From the NCBI GenBank assembly GCA_910574285.1, contig CAJTAL010000018.1:1-64000 (forward strand): 64,000 bases of DNA, read 5' to 3'. Positions within the stretch are counted from its first letter, which is position 1; every line of letters begins with the position of its first letter. The notes below the pieces were generated by a model, which was not told the DNA's origin, ran no database searches, and worked only from the letters and a program-made list of their open reading frames with translations. The position numbers and the translations under genes were made by a program. Of the stretch, positions 24,459 through 34,167 are shown one piece after another. Source of the stretch: Lachnospiraceae bacterium (GTDB lineage: Bacteria; Bacillota; Clostridia; Lachnospirales; Lachnospiraceae).

Positions 24459-27400
24459 ATGTCAAAAAGAACAGACATTCACAAAGTACTCATTATTGGT
24501 TCCGGCCCGATCATCATCGGACAAGCCTGCGAATTCGATTATTCCGGAACACAAGCCTGCAAAGCGCTGCGCAATCTTGGTTATGAGATCGTACTGGTGA
24601 ATTCTAATCCGGCTACGATCATGACCGATCCGGAGATGGCAGACGTAACATACATCGAGCCATTGAATATTGACCGGCTGGAACAAATCATCGCAAAAGA
24701 ACGCCCTGACGCACTCCTGCCGAATCTGGGCGGACAATCCGGGCTGAATCTTTGTGCGGAACTTGCAAAAGAAGGGATCCTTGATAAATATAATGTGAAG
24801 GTCATCGGCGTACAGGTCGATGCCATCGAGCGCGGTGAAGACCGTATCGAATTTAAGAAATCCATGAATGCCCTGGGAATCGAAATGGCAAGAAGCGAGG
24901 TTGCCTACAGCATAGAAGAGGCTCTCGCGATCGCAGACAAACTTGGATATCCGGTTGTCCTTCGCCCCGCATACACCATGGGCGGCGCCGGCGGCGGACT
25001 GGTATATAATAAAGAAGAATTGAAAACCGTATGCGCCAGAGGTCTGCAAGCCAGCCTTGTCGGACAGGTTCTGGTTGAAGAATCCATCCTTGGCTGGGAA
25101 GAGCTGGAATTGGAAGTCGTCCGCGATGCCGACAACAATATGATCACGGTCTGCTTTATCGAAAATATCGACCCGCTGGGGATACATACCGGAGATTCCT
25201 TCTGCTCCGCCCCGATGCTCACCATCTCGGAAGAATGCCAGAAAGAGCTGCAGCGTCAGGCTTACAAGATCGTAGAATCTGTGGAAGTCATCGGCGGAAC
25301 CAACGTACAGTTCGCCCATGACCCGGCGACTGGCCGGATCGTAGTCATCGAGATCAATCCAAGAACCTCACGTTCTTCCGCATTAGCCTCCAAAGCGACC
25401 GGTTTTCCTATCGCACTGGTATCTGCGATGCTCGCCTGCGGATTGACCCTCAAAGACATTCCCTGCGGCAAGTATGGCACTCTGGATAAATACGTCCCGG
25501 ACGGAGACTATGTCGTAATCAAATTTGCCCGCTGGGCATTTGAAAAATTCAAAGGGGCAGAAGATAAACTCGGCACACAGATGCGCGCCGTAGGGGAAGT
25601 TATGAGTATTGGAAAAACATATAAAGAAGCTTTCCAGAAAGCGATCCGAAGCCTTGAGACCGGACGCTACGGGCTTGGCCACGCCAAAGATTATGATAAG
25701 AAAAGCAAGGAAGAACTTCTTCATATGCTGATCACTCCCTCAAGCGACCGTCATTTTATCATGTATGAGGCGCTTCGCAAGGGCGCATCCGTAGATGAGA
25801 TCTTCGACATCACAAAGGTAAAAACTTATTTCATCCAACAGATGAAAGAATTAGTCGAAGAAGAGGAAACTCTGATCTCATCAAAGGGAAGCCTTCCTCC
25901 TGACGAGATACTGATTACCGCAAAAAAGGACGGATTCTCAGACAAATATTTAAGTCAGCTTCTGGAGATTCCGGAAGAAGAGATTCGGAATCACCGCATA
26001 AGCCTGGGCGTGGAGGAAGCATGGGAAGGAGTCCATGTCAGCGGTACCCCGGACAGCGCTTACTTCTACTCCACCTATAATGCAGAGGATAAGAACCCGA
26101 TCCGTACCGACCGTCCGAAGATCATGATTCTCGGCGGCGGTCCCAACAGAATCGGCCAGGGAATCGAATTTGACTACTGCTGCGTCCATGCATCACTGGC
26201 GCTAAAGAAACTGGGCTTCGAGACTATTATTGTAAACTGCAATCCGGAGACGGTTTCTACAGACTATGACACCTCCGACAAACTGTATTTTGAGCCTCTG
26301 ACACTGGAAGACGTCTTAAGTATCTACAAGAAAGAACAACCGGCAGGAGTTATCGCACAATTCGGCGGACAGACTCCTCTGAACCTTGCTTCTGAGCTTG
26401 AGAAAAACGGCGTGAAGATCCTTGGAACTTCTCCTTCTGTCATCGATCTGGCGGAAGACCGCGATCTGTTCCGCGCTATGATGGACAAGCTTGGAATCCC
26501 TATGCCGGAATCCGGAATGGCAACTACGGTAGCAGAAGCCCTTGCCATTGCCAAAGAGATCGGTTATCCGGTCATGGTACGTCCTTCTTATGTCCTTGGC
26601 GGACGCGGCATGGAAGTCGTATACGACGATAAGAGTATGGAAGGTTATATGAAAGCTGCTGTAGGCGTGACGCCGGACCGTCCGATACTGATCGACCGTT
26701 TCCTGAACCATGCCCTGGAATGTGAAGCCGATGCTATTAGCGACGGAAATCATGCATTTGTTCCGGCAGTTATGGAGCATATCGAACTTGCCGGAGTACA
26801 TTCCGGCGATTCCGCATGTATCATCCCTTCGGTGCACATTTCCGAGGAAAACGTACGGATCATCAAAGAATACACGAAGAAAATCGCAGAGGAAATGCAT
26901 GTCAAGGGTCTGATGAACATGCAGTACGCCATCGAAAACGGAAAAGTATATGTCCTGGAGGCCAACCCCCGGGCATCCCGTACCGTACCGTTAGTATCCA
27001 AGGTATGCAACATCCGTATGGTACCTCTGGCAACGGATATCATAACCTCTGAACTGACCGGCCGGCCGTCTCCTGTGGCTGAATTAACCGAGAAGAACAT
27101 TCCGTATTATGGTGTAAAGGAAGCCGTCTTCCCGTTCAATATGTTCCAGGAGGTAGACCCGGTACTCGGACCGGAGATGCGTTCCACCGGCGAGGTACTC
27201 GGTCTGTCCTACTCCTACGGAGAAGCTTTCTACAAAGCGCAGGAAGCCACCCAGTCCAAGCTGCCTCTTAAGGGTACGGTACTGATCTCCGTAAACCGCA
27301 AAGACAAAGCTGAAGTCGCCGAAGTCGCGAAGATCTTTGCAGACGATGGTTTCCGGATTCTTGCCACTGGGACTACCTGTGATACGATCCGTGAAGCAGG

Positions 27401-27683
27401 AATAGAAGCAGAGAAGGTAAAGAAATTATACGAAGGACGCCCGAATATCCTGGATATGATCACAAACGGGCAGATCGACTTGATCGTGAATTCTCCGGTA
27501 GGCAAAGAGAGTATCCACGACGACAGCTATCTGCGGAAAGCCGCTATCAAGGCAAGAATTCCATATATCACGACGATTGCCGCGGCAAGGGTAACCGCCA
27601 AAGGAATTCGATATGTAAACGAACACAAGCAGGGAGACGTAAAGTCTCTGCAGCAGTTACACGGAGAGATTACTGATCAATAA
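24459..27683 (+). CDS. carB: Carbamoyl-phosphate synthase large subunit
   Basis: The start is ATG 24459 (MSKRTDIHKVLIIGSGPIII), preceded by TTAGGAGG; upstream in-frame codons are discarded. The 1074-residue protein has two ATP-grasp halves, each with a GSGPI or GGGPNRIGQG start, and RPAYTMGGAGGG and RPSYVLGGRGMEV motifs. A C-terminal allosteric domain (ATGTTCDTIREAGIEAEKVK) follows. It joins ammonia from CarA, bicarbonate and two ATP into carbamoyl phosphate for pyrimidine and arginine synthesis. carA is not adjacent: upstream is the repeat-bounded island. Confidence 0.98.
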   Translation: MSKRTDIHKVLIIGSGPIIIGQACEFDYSGTQACKALRNLGYEIVLVNSNPATIMTDPEMADVTYIEPLNIDRLEQIIAKERPDALLPNLGGQSGLNLCAELAKEGILDKYNVKVIGVQVDAIERGEDRIEFKKSMNALGIEMARSEVAYSIEEALAIADKLGYPVVLRPAYTMGGAGGGLVYNKEELKTVCARGLQASLVGQVLVEESILGWEELELEVVRDADNNMITVCFIENIDPLGIHTGDSFCSAPMLTISEECQKELQRQAYKIVESVEVIGGTNVQFAHDPATGRIVVIEINPRTSRSSALASKATGFPIALVSAMLACGLTLKDIPCGKYGTLDKYVPDGDYVVIKFARWAFEKFKGAEDKLGTQMRAVGEVMSIGKTYKEAFQKAIRSLETGRYGLGHAKDYDKKSKEELLHMLITPSSDRHFIMYEALRKGASVDEIFDITKVKTYFIQQMKELVEEEETLISSKGSLPPDEILITAKKDGFSDKYLSQLLEIPEEEIRNHRISLGVEEAWEGVHVSGTPDSAYFYSTYNAEDKNPIRTDRPKIMILGGGPNRIGQGIEFDYCCVHASLALKKLGFETIIVNCNPETVSTDYDTSDKLYFEPLTLEDVLSIYKKEQPAGVIAQFGGQTPLNLASELEKNGVKILGTSPSVIDLAEDRDLFRAMMDKLGIPMPESGMATTVAEALAIAKEIGYPVMVRPSYVLGGRGMEVVYDDKSMEGYMKAAVGVTPDRPILIDRFLNHALECEADAISDGNHAFVPAVMEHIELAGVHSGDSACIIPSVHISEENVRIIKEYTKKIAEEMHVKGLMNMQYAIENGKVYVLEANPRASRTVPLVSKVCNIRMVPLATDIITSELTGRPSPVAELTEKNIPYYGVKEAVFPFNMFQEVDPVLGPEMRSTGEVLGLSYSYGEAFYKAQEATQSKLPLKGTVLISVNRKDKAEVAEVAKIFADDGFRILATGTTCDTIREAGIEAEKVKKLYEGRPNILDMITNGQIDLIVNSPVGKESIHDDSYLRKAAIKARIPYITTIAAARVTAKGIRYVNEHKQGDVKSLQQLHGEITDQ

Positions 27684-27760
27684 GTCCGTAAGAATGTGTA
27701 AATTCATCCAAAGAATCCAGACTTTTGCTGAAAGCAAACAGAATTATATCTGACAAATAA

Positions 27761-27795
27761 GGAGTCGTCAGAAAAACTCAATTTTCTGCGGCTCC
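27761..27795. terminator. Hairpin between carB and the GTPase gene
   Basis: GGAGTCGTCAGAAAA pairs imperfectly with TTTTCTGCGGCTCC. It has no strong U run on either side, so it is only a probable terminator for the convergent genes. Confidence 0.4.
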
Positions 27796-27841
27796 CTATC
27801 TGGATAAATCTGTTTTCTTTTTCTTCTGATATACTCCTGTA

Positions 27842-30634
27842 TTATCCTATCGTATCTTTTCTTCCAAGCCTTACGTCTTCCATTTCCTCTGCCAGTTCTT
27901 CATCCATGTGATCAAAGAGATAGTTCTTGCCTGAATCCCGTCTTTTCTCATATTCCTCACGAATCTGACGCTTCACAAGCTCTACCTCTTTCCAAAATTC
28001 CCTCGACGAGACCAGAGTGCCGCCCTGCCCTAATGTAACAACCTGCTCCACACCGTCCGAAGTCACTACCGTCACATGATATTTCTTACCGATCTGATGA
28101 ACCACCTTCTCGATATACTGATCCGCCGTCTCCGCCTGCTTCGTATACACCACATGGATATTATGATACTTCTGGATCTCCAGCGCATACCCTTCTACTT
28201 TATACGCGTCGAATACCAGGATCACGGTACATTTCCGGAATCCCTGATAATTAGACAGGATATCCATCAGTTTATTCCTTGCGGCCTCGATATTCGCCTT
28301 TGCCAGTTCCTTCAAGTCTTCCCATGCAAATATCACATTGTAACCGTCCACTAGCAGAAATTCCTGGACAGACTCCTTTGCCCTGGGGACGCTCTGCTGC
28401 CGCGTGCCGGTAACCATCGTAGAACCGACGGGTACTTTCCTTTCTACTTTTCCGTAGGTACGGATAAAAATCTCTTCTAACTCCTTCTCTTCTTCCTCAC
28501 TGAGACTGGCCTGACTCACTCTGCCCTGTCTGGACGCCGATATCCTCCCCGGGGCTGTGCCTCCCTGGGCCGCCCCGTCATTCTTCTGTCTTTCACCCTC
28601 CATTATCGGCTCTTCACAGGCATTCTGAGGCCTCTTCTTCCGGCTCTCGATATGCATGTATTCCGCCGCCTGCTCCCACGGTACGACAAAACCTGCCCCA
28701 TGGGCGCAGAATACCGATCCCGCCGGATTCTCCATATCTCTTTCCGGATCATAGTTTTTCTCTTCTATGATCTCTTCCGCATTGTGGCATGGCTCATAAC
28801 CGCGGAAAGTACATGTAAGCTTCCCTTGTCCTCTCGTATAGCTGTTCACTTCCATCTGATAATCCCGCATAGCCGCCGCCGGAGCCTTTCCCGTCAGTAT
28901 GGCCGTCTCTCCTGCCATCTCCGGCTCCCTGCACTCCCCCGACATCTTCTGGATATCATTCATAGCCCGTCCCACCGTCTCTAACGGAACCTCCAGCCGA
29001 TACCCATAATACGGTTCCAACAGGACACTCTCAGCCTGCATCAATCCCTGTCTGACCGCACGGTATGTGGCCTGACGGAAATCTCCTCCCTCCGTGTGCT
29101 TCGGATGAGCCCGCCCGGCTATCAGAGTAATCTTCATATCCGTAATCACCGATCCGGTCAGCACGCCTCTGTGCTCCTTCTCCGCCAGATGAGTGAGTAT
29201 CAGACGCTGCCAGTTCCGGTCCAGCTCGTCTTCACTGCAGTCCGTCTCCAACACAAGCCCGCTGCCGGGTCTTCCCGGCTCTAACAACAGATGCACCTCC
29301 GCATAATGGCGCAGCGGTTCAAAGTGCCCGACGCCCTCTACCGTATCCCGTATCGTCTCCTTGTAAACGATATTTCCCGCGTCAAAAAACACCTCCGTAT
29401 GAAAACGCTCCTGAATCATACTTTTTAAGATCTCGGTCTGCACCGCGCCCATCAATTGCGCATAGACCTCCCCCAGTTCCTCGTTCCACACGATCCGAAG
29501 CATAGGGTCCTCTTCCTCCAACTGCCGGAGATTCCTGACCATACCGTGAACATCACAGCCTTCCGGCAGCCGGATTCGGTAGCTCAGCACCGGTTCCAGA
29601 ATCGGAGCCTGAGACTCCTTCGCACTCCCAAGCCCTTCTCCCGGATAAGTATGGCTAAGCCCTGTCACGACACAGACGCAGCCTGCTTCCGCCTCCGAAG
29701 CCGTCTCATATTTCTCTCCGGAATAGATACGGATCTGATTCACCTTCTCTTCCCATGCTTCCGCCTCTGCCGGAGAGGACGACAGACTGTCTTTCACCTT
29801 CAAAGTACCGCTAAGGACTCTCATATGAGTCAGCCGGTTTCCCTGGGCGTCTCTGGATATCTTATATACCCTGGCGCCAAAGTCCCCCGCATGGCCCGGC
29901 TCCAATAATCTCCCTGCTATCGTATACTTCTCCAGGCCTTCCAGGAATTCCTGCACCCCCCATAACTTCAGTGCAGAACCAAAATAACAAGGATACGCCT
30001 TGCCGCGGGCAATCAGCCCGGTAATCGTCTCATCCGTCAGACTCCCGCTTTCCAGATACTCCTCCAGCACATTCTCATCACACACAGCCAGCTCTTCCAG
30101 AAGCCCCTCCTCTTCTTCATCAAATGCAATGCACGCTTCGTCCAGGCTCTTCCTCAATTCATTCAGAAGCCTTTCCCTGTCCGTTCCCTCCTGATCCATC
30201 TTATTGACAAACAAAAAGACCGGAATCCGATATCTCTTAAGCAGACTCCACAGCGTCCGAGTATGCCCCTGCACTCCGTCCGTCCCGTTGATAACCAGCA
30301 CGGCATAATCCAATACCTGAAGCGTACGTTCCATCTCCGTCGAGAAGTCCACATGCCCCGGCGTATCAAGAAGCGTCACCTGTTTTTCTCCGAGATCAAA
30401 GAGAGCCTGTTTTGAGAAAATCGTAATCCCCCGGCTCCGTTCCAGCTCATAAGTATCCAGGTACGCATTCTTATGGTCTACACGCCCCAGCTTCCTTATC
30501 TTGCCGCCAAGATACAGGATACTCTCTGATAAAGTTGTCTTCCCCGCGTCTACATGCGCCAGCAGACCGATACTGAGATGCCGGACTGGTTTTTCGTTTT
30601 TTCTGTCTTCTTTATTCTCAGACGTATCTTCCAT
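27842..30634 (-). CDS. TetM/EF-G-like ribosomal GTPase fused to NYN (YacP/Rae1-type) nuclease
   Basis: Residues 1 to about 650 are a TetM-like translation factor: G1 LLAHVDAGKTTLSESIL (26-33 core), [19 protein letters not shown] (144-147). Domains II-V end in the TetM-family block VFCAHGAGFVVPWEQAAEYM. A charged linker of about 90 residues follows. Residues 756-930 are a YacP-like NYN/PIN domain with LLVDGYNVIFAWEDL, VILVFDAYKVEG, TADQYIE and VTVVTSDGVEQVV, keeping the acidic residues of the active site. Rae1/YacP of Bacillus cleaves mRNA in the ribosomal A site, and TetM-type GTPases act at that site. The fusion therefore suggests a single ribosome-rescue, mRNA-quality or drug-response factor. 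Being chromosomal, it need not confer tetracycline resistance. Confidence 0.9.
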   Translation of the reverse strand: MEDTSENKEDRKNEKPVRHLSIGLLAHVDAGKTTLSESILYLGGKIRKLGRVDHKNAYLDTYELERSRGITIFSKQALFDLGEKQVTLLDTPGHVDFSTEMERTLQVLDYAVLVINGTDGVQGHTRTLWSLLKRYRIPVFLFVNKMDQEGTDRERLLNELRKSLDEACIAFDEEEEGLLEELAVCDENVLEEYLESGSLTDETITGLIARGKAYPCYFGSALKLWGVQEFLEGLEKYTIAGRLLEPGHAGDFGARVYKISRDAQGNRLTHMRVLSGTLKVKDSLSSSPAEAEAWEEKVNQIRIYSGEKYETASEAEAGCVCVVTGLSHTYPGEGLGSAKESQAPILEPVLSYRIRLPEGCDVHGMVRNLRQLEEEDPMLRIVWNEELGEVYAQLMGAVQTEILKSMIQERFHTEVFFDAGNIVYKETIRDTVEGVGHFEPLRHYAEVHLLLEPGRPGSGLVLETDCSEDELDRNWQRLILTHLAEKEHRGVLTGSVITDMKITLIAGRAHPKHTEGGDFRQATYRAVRQGLMQAESVLLEPYYGYRLEVPLETVGRAMNDIQKMSGECREPEMAGETAILTGKAPAAAMRDYQMEVNSYTRGQGKLTCTFRGYEPCHNAEEIIEEKNYDPERDMENPAGSVFCAHGAGFVVPWEQAAEYMHIESRKKRPQNACEEPIMEGERQKNDGAAQGGTAPGRISASRQGRVSQASLSEEEEKELEEIFIRTYGKVERKVPVGSTMVTGTRQQSVPRAKESVQEFLLVDGYNVIFAWEDLKELAKANIEAARNKLMDILSNYQGFRKCTVILVFDAYKVEGYALEIQKYHNIHVVYTKQAETADQYIEKVVHQIGKKYHVTVVTSDGVEQVVTLGQGGTLVSSREFWKEVELVKRQIREEYEKRRDSGKNYLFDHMDEELAEEMEDVRLGRKDTIG

Positions 30635-30668
30635 CGAAAATACCCCTTTCTATTCTGACTTGCCTCAT

Positions 30669-30707
30669 AAGATGTTGGGGCAAAAGATATTTTGCCCTTG
30701 GCATCTT
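30669..30707. repeat. Strong hairpin upstream of the GTPase-NYN gene
   Basis: GGGCAAAA-GATA-TTTTGCCC (30678-30697) lies inside a second pair, AAGATG (30669-30674) and CATCTT (30702-30707). A related palindrome is at 41073-41097. Both precede minus-strand genes by 40-70 bases. Confidence 0.6.
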
Positions 30708-30874
30708 CGTAATATCATATCACAGAAAAAGATATTCGTCGATATATCGATATTTTTTTCACTAAGTCCATGTATTTTTTTCCTGCAATGTGCTATAATC
30801 TAGTATAGTTCGCGCCAGGTTATACCGGTATAGCCTGCGCATTCAAATAACAAAAAGAACAGGAGTGATTACTA

Positions 30875-32662
30875 ATGGATATTTCAAACGATATCAAATA
30901 CGTTGGTGTGAACGACCATGCCGTAGACCTATTCGAAGGTCAGTACACAGTCAAAAACGGTATGTCCTATAATTCCTATGTGATCCTGGATGAGAAGGTT
31001 GCCGTGATGGATACGGTGGACGCTCATTTCACCCACGAGTGGCTGGATAATATCGAAGCTGCGACAGGTTCACATAAGCCGGATTATCTGATCATACAGC
31101 ATATGGAACCTGACCATTCCGCCAATATCGCGAATTTTATGAATGTATATAAAGATACAAAGATTGTATCTTCCGCCAAAGCATTTACCATGATGAAGCA
31201 GTTCTTCGGCACAGATTTTGAGGACAGGCAGATCGTGGTCGGCGAAGGCGATACCCTATCCCTCGGAAAGCATGAACTGACCTTTGTTACCGCTCCGATG
31301 GTACACTGGCCGGAAGTCATCGTTACTTATGACAGTTGTGACAAAGTATTATTCTCCGCCGACGGTTTCGGCAAGTTCGGCGCTCTGGACGTAACAGAGG
31401 AATGGACGGACGAAGCACGCCGCTACTATATCGGAATCGTAGGCAAATACGGCATGCAGGTTCAGCGGCTGCTTAAGAAAGCTTCTACACTGGACATTCA
31501 GACGATCTGCCCGCTGCACGGCCCTGTACTTAAGGAAAACCTCGGATATTATCTGGGACTCTATAATACATGGTCTTCTTACAACGTAGAGACCACCGGC
31601 ATCGTGATTGCCTATACCTCTATATACGGCAACACAAAGAAGGCTGTGGAAGCTCTGGCGGACAAGCTCCGTATGAAAGGCTGTCCGGCGGTTATCATCC
31701 ATGATCTTGCCCGCTGCGACATGTCGCAGGCAGTAGCAGACGCGTTCCGCTACGGCAAGTTAATCCTCGCCACGACGACCTACAACGCCGATATCTTCCC
31801 CTTCATGCGCGAATTCATCGAGCACCTGACCGAGCGCAATTTCCAGAACCGTTTCGTCGGACTGATCGAGAATGGTTCCTGGTCTCCGCTTGCCGCCAAG
31901 ACGATGAAGAAGATGCTGGAGGGCTGCAAGAACCTGACTTTCGCGGATACTACCGTCCGCATTCATTCTTCCTTAAATGAAGAAAGCAGCGAACAGCTTG
32001 AATCCCTGGCTGAGGAATTCTGTCAGAACTATCTGGCGCAGCATGACGAGACAGCGGATAAGAACGACCTGACCGCACTGTTTAAGATCGGTTACGGACT
32101 CTATGTGGTAACTTCCAACGACGGTAAGAAGGACAATGGTCTGATCGTCAATACCGTTACCCAGGTTACGAATACCCCGAACCGTATCGCGGTTACCATT
32201 AATAAGGATAATTATTCACACCACATAATCAAGCAGACCGGCATTATGAACATCAACTGCCTGTCTACAGACGCTCCGTTCAAGGTATTCGAGAATTTCG
32301 GTTTCCAGAGCGGACGTACCGTAGACAAGTTTGCAGGGTGTTCACCGCTGCGCTCCGACAACGGACTGGTATTCCTTCCAAGATACATCAATTCCTTTAT
32401 GTCCCTTAAAGTGGAACAGTATGTAGACCTGGATACACATGGAATGTTCATCTGTACCGTTACCGAGGCCCGCGTGATCTCCAACGTAGAGACTATGACT
32501 TATAACTATTATCAGAACAACGTAAAACCAAAGCCGGATACAGAAGGCAAGAAAGGCTATGTATGCGTCGTATGCGGATATATCTATGAAGGCGACGAAC
32601 TGCCTGACGATATCGTATGCCCGCTTTGCAAACACGGAGCCGCTGATTTCGTAAAAATATAA
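30875..32662 (+). CDS. Flavodiiron protein with flavin-reductase and rubredoxin domains
   Basis: The 595-residue protein has four parts. A metallo-beta-lactamase-like diiron domain shows HMEPDHS and the later ligands in PMVHWPE, FSADGFG and CPLHGP. A flavodoxin domain (IAYTSIYGNTKKAVEALADK) starts near residue 250. A flavin-reductase-like domain follows (about 400-545). A C-terminal rubredoxin (562-595) has YVCVVCGY and DDIVCPLCKHG. Flavodiiron proteins reduce O2 to water or NO to N2O in anaerobes. Carrying reductase and rubredoxin on one chain gives an internal electron path from NAD(P)H. It probably protects the cell against oxygen. Confidence 0.95.
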   Translation: MDISNDIKYVGVNDHAVDLFEGQYTVKNGMSYNSYVILDEKVAVMDTVDAHFTHEWLDNIEAATGSHKPDYLIIQHMEPDHSANIANFMNVYKDTKIVSSAKAFTMMKQFFGTDFEDRQIVVGEGDTLSLGKHELTFVTAPMVHWPEVIVTYDSCDKVLFSADGFGKFGALDVTEEWTDEARRYYIGIVGKYGMQVQRLLKKASTLDIQTICPLHGPVLKENLGYYLGLYNTWSSYNVETTGIVIAYTSIYGNTKKAVEALADKLRMKGCPAVIIHDLARCDMSQAVADAFRYGKLILATTTYNADIFPFMREFIEHLTERNFQNRFVGLIENGSWSPLAAKTMKKMLEGCKNLTFADTTVRIHSSLNEESSEQLESLAEEFCQNYLAQHDETADKNDLTALFKIGYGLYVVTSNDGKKDNGLIVNTVTQVTNTPNRIAVTINKDNYSHHIIKQTGIMNINCLSTDAPFKVFENFGFQSGRTVDKFAGCSPLRSDNGLVFLPRYINSFMSLKVEQYVDLDTHGMFICTVTEARVISNVETMTYNYYQNNVKPKPDTEGKKGYVCVVCGYIYEGDELPDDIVCPLCKHGAADFVKI

Positions 32663-32702
32663 ACAAAAATATAAACAATCAGAAATAAGAGCTAAAGAAA
32701 CG

Positions 32703-32748
32703 AATCCCCAGACAGTATTGCCGTACCGTCTGAGGATTCTTCTTTTTT
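32703..32748 (+). terminator. Terminator after the flavodiiron gene
   Basis: AATCC..AGAC and GTCT..GGATT form a stem at about 32703-32738, followed by CTTCTTTTTTC. Confidence 0.7.
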
Positions 32749-32846
32749 CTAAAAAAGAGATAAAAAAGTGGAGCGAATATCTGCATAATTCTTCTTCGTA
32801 TGTACAAAATAAGAATTGATATATTTATCAGACGGAGGAATGAAGA

Positions 32847-34151
32847 GTGGTAACTGTGGATTCGATCTGGAATGAACATGTGAAACTTCCGCATTTCAGA
32901 AAACTGAAAAGAAATGCCAGGACAGATGTGCTGATCATCGGCGGAGGGATGGCGGGAATCTTATGCGCATATTTCTTACAGAAAGAACATGTCGATTATA
33001 TGCTCGTGGAAAAGGGCAGTATCTGCAGGGGAATCACAAAGAATACAACTGCAAAGATCACATCTCAGCATGGCCTGATCTACCATAGGATGCTGAAAAG
33101 CCTCGGAAGCGAAAAAACCAGGATGTACCTCGATGCGAATCAGAATGCGGTGCGAAAGTTTACCCGGCTCTGCAGGGCGATAGACTGTGATTTTGAGAAA
33201 AAGGCGGCTTATGTCTATTCGAAAAACGACCGGGCGAAACTTGAAGAAGAGGCAGAAGCGCTGTCCCGGATCGGATTTCATACGCATATAACAGATGCCG
33301 ATACACTTCCCTTTCAGACTGCCGGGGCAATCGGCTTCGCGGAACAGGCTCAGTTTCATCCGTTGAAATTCATAAGCAAGATCGCGCCAGGATTGAATAT
33401 CTATGAAGACACGTTTGTAAAAGAACTGGCAGAAAACACGGCCGTGACGGAAAACGGAAAGATTACCTTCCAGAAAATGATCGTCGCAACACATTTTCCC
33501 CTGGATAACAAGCATGGGCTGTACCCATTGAAGATGTATCAGGACCGTTCCTATGTGATTGCACTCGAAAATGCCCCGCAGATCGACGGTATGTACATCG
33601 ACGAAGCGCCGGACGGGTTTTCATTCCGCAATTATAAGAATTATCTTTTTATCGGCGGCGGAAGCCACCGTACAGGAAAACCGGGCAAGAACTGGGAAGA
33701 CCTCCGGAACTGCGCAAGGCTCTACTATCCTAATATGGAAGAAAAATATAGCTGGGCCGCGCAGGATTGTATGACTCTGGACGGGATTCCCTACATCGGC
33801 CCATATTCCCGGAATATGCCGGAATGCTACGTAACGACGGGATTCAACAAATGGGGAATGACATCCTCCATGGTATCTGCGTCAATCCTGACAGATATGA
33901 TCCTTGAAAAAGAGAATCCCTATGCGCCCGTCTTCCGTCCTTCCAGGAATATGCTGAAACCGCAGCTATTTATCAACGGTTTTGAATCCATTACCAATCT
34001 GCTCACCATATCCTCCAAACGCTGCCCCCATATGGGATGTGCCCTGCATTGGAATAAAGCAGAGCACTCCTGGGACTGTCCCTGCCACGGCTCCCGCTTT
34101 GACAGGTTCGGGAAACTGCTGGACAATCCGTCGAACGGGGATATGATGTAG
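32847..34151 (+). CDS. FAD-dependent oxidoreductase with C-terminal Rieske domain
   Basis: Translation begins at GTG 32847, eight bases after GGAGG. The 434-residue protein has a Rossmann FAD-binding start (TDVLIIGGGMAGILCAYFLQ) and a DAO-type substrate domain. The C-terminal Rieske [2Fe-2S] segment has ligands in SKRCPHMGCAL and DCPCHGSRFDRFGKLLDNPS. This is the YhfW type of oxidoreductase, of unknown substrate. It follows the flavodiiron gene on the same strand but has its own leader. Its stop is 16 bases from the converging jetC stop. Confidence 0.93.
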   Translation: MVTVDSIWNEHVKLPHFRKLKRNARTDVLIIGGGMAGILCAYFLQKEHVDYMLVEKGSICRGITKNTTAKITSQHGLIYHRMLKSLGSEKTRMYLDANQNAVRKFTRLCRAIDCDFEKKAAYVYSKNDRAKLEEEAEALSRIGFHTHITDADTLPFQTAGAIGFAEQAQFHPLKFISKIAPGLNIYEDTFVKELAENTAVTENGKITFQKMIVATHFPLDNKHGLYPLKMYQDRSYVIALENAPQIDGMYIDEAPDGFSFRNYKNYLFIGGGSHRTGKPGKNWEDLRNCARLYYPNMEEKYSWAAQDCMTLDGIPYIGPYSRNMPECYVTTGFNKWGMTSSMVSASILTDMILEKENPYAPVFRPSRNMLKPQLFINGFESITNLLTISSKRCPHMGCALHWNKAEHSWDCPCHGSRFDRFGKLLDNPSNGDMM

Positions 34152-34167
34152 CGATACGGCCGCGCTC

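Noticed and set aside
24462-25319. Long minus-strand ORF opposite carB.
   Set aside because: It is the shadow of a highly conserved gene with biased codon use.
27842-30634. Calling the GTPase-NYN gene tet(M/W/O) tetracycline resistance.
   Set aside because: It is chromosomal, has a nuclease fusion, and only family-level resemblance; resistance is not supported by sequence alone.
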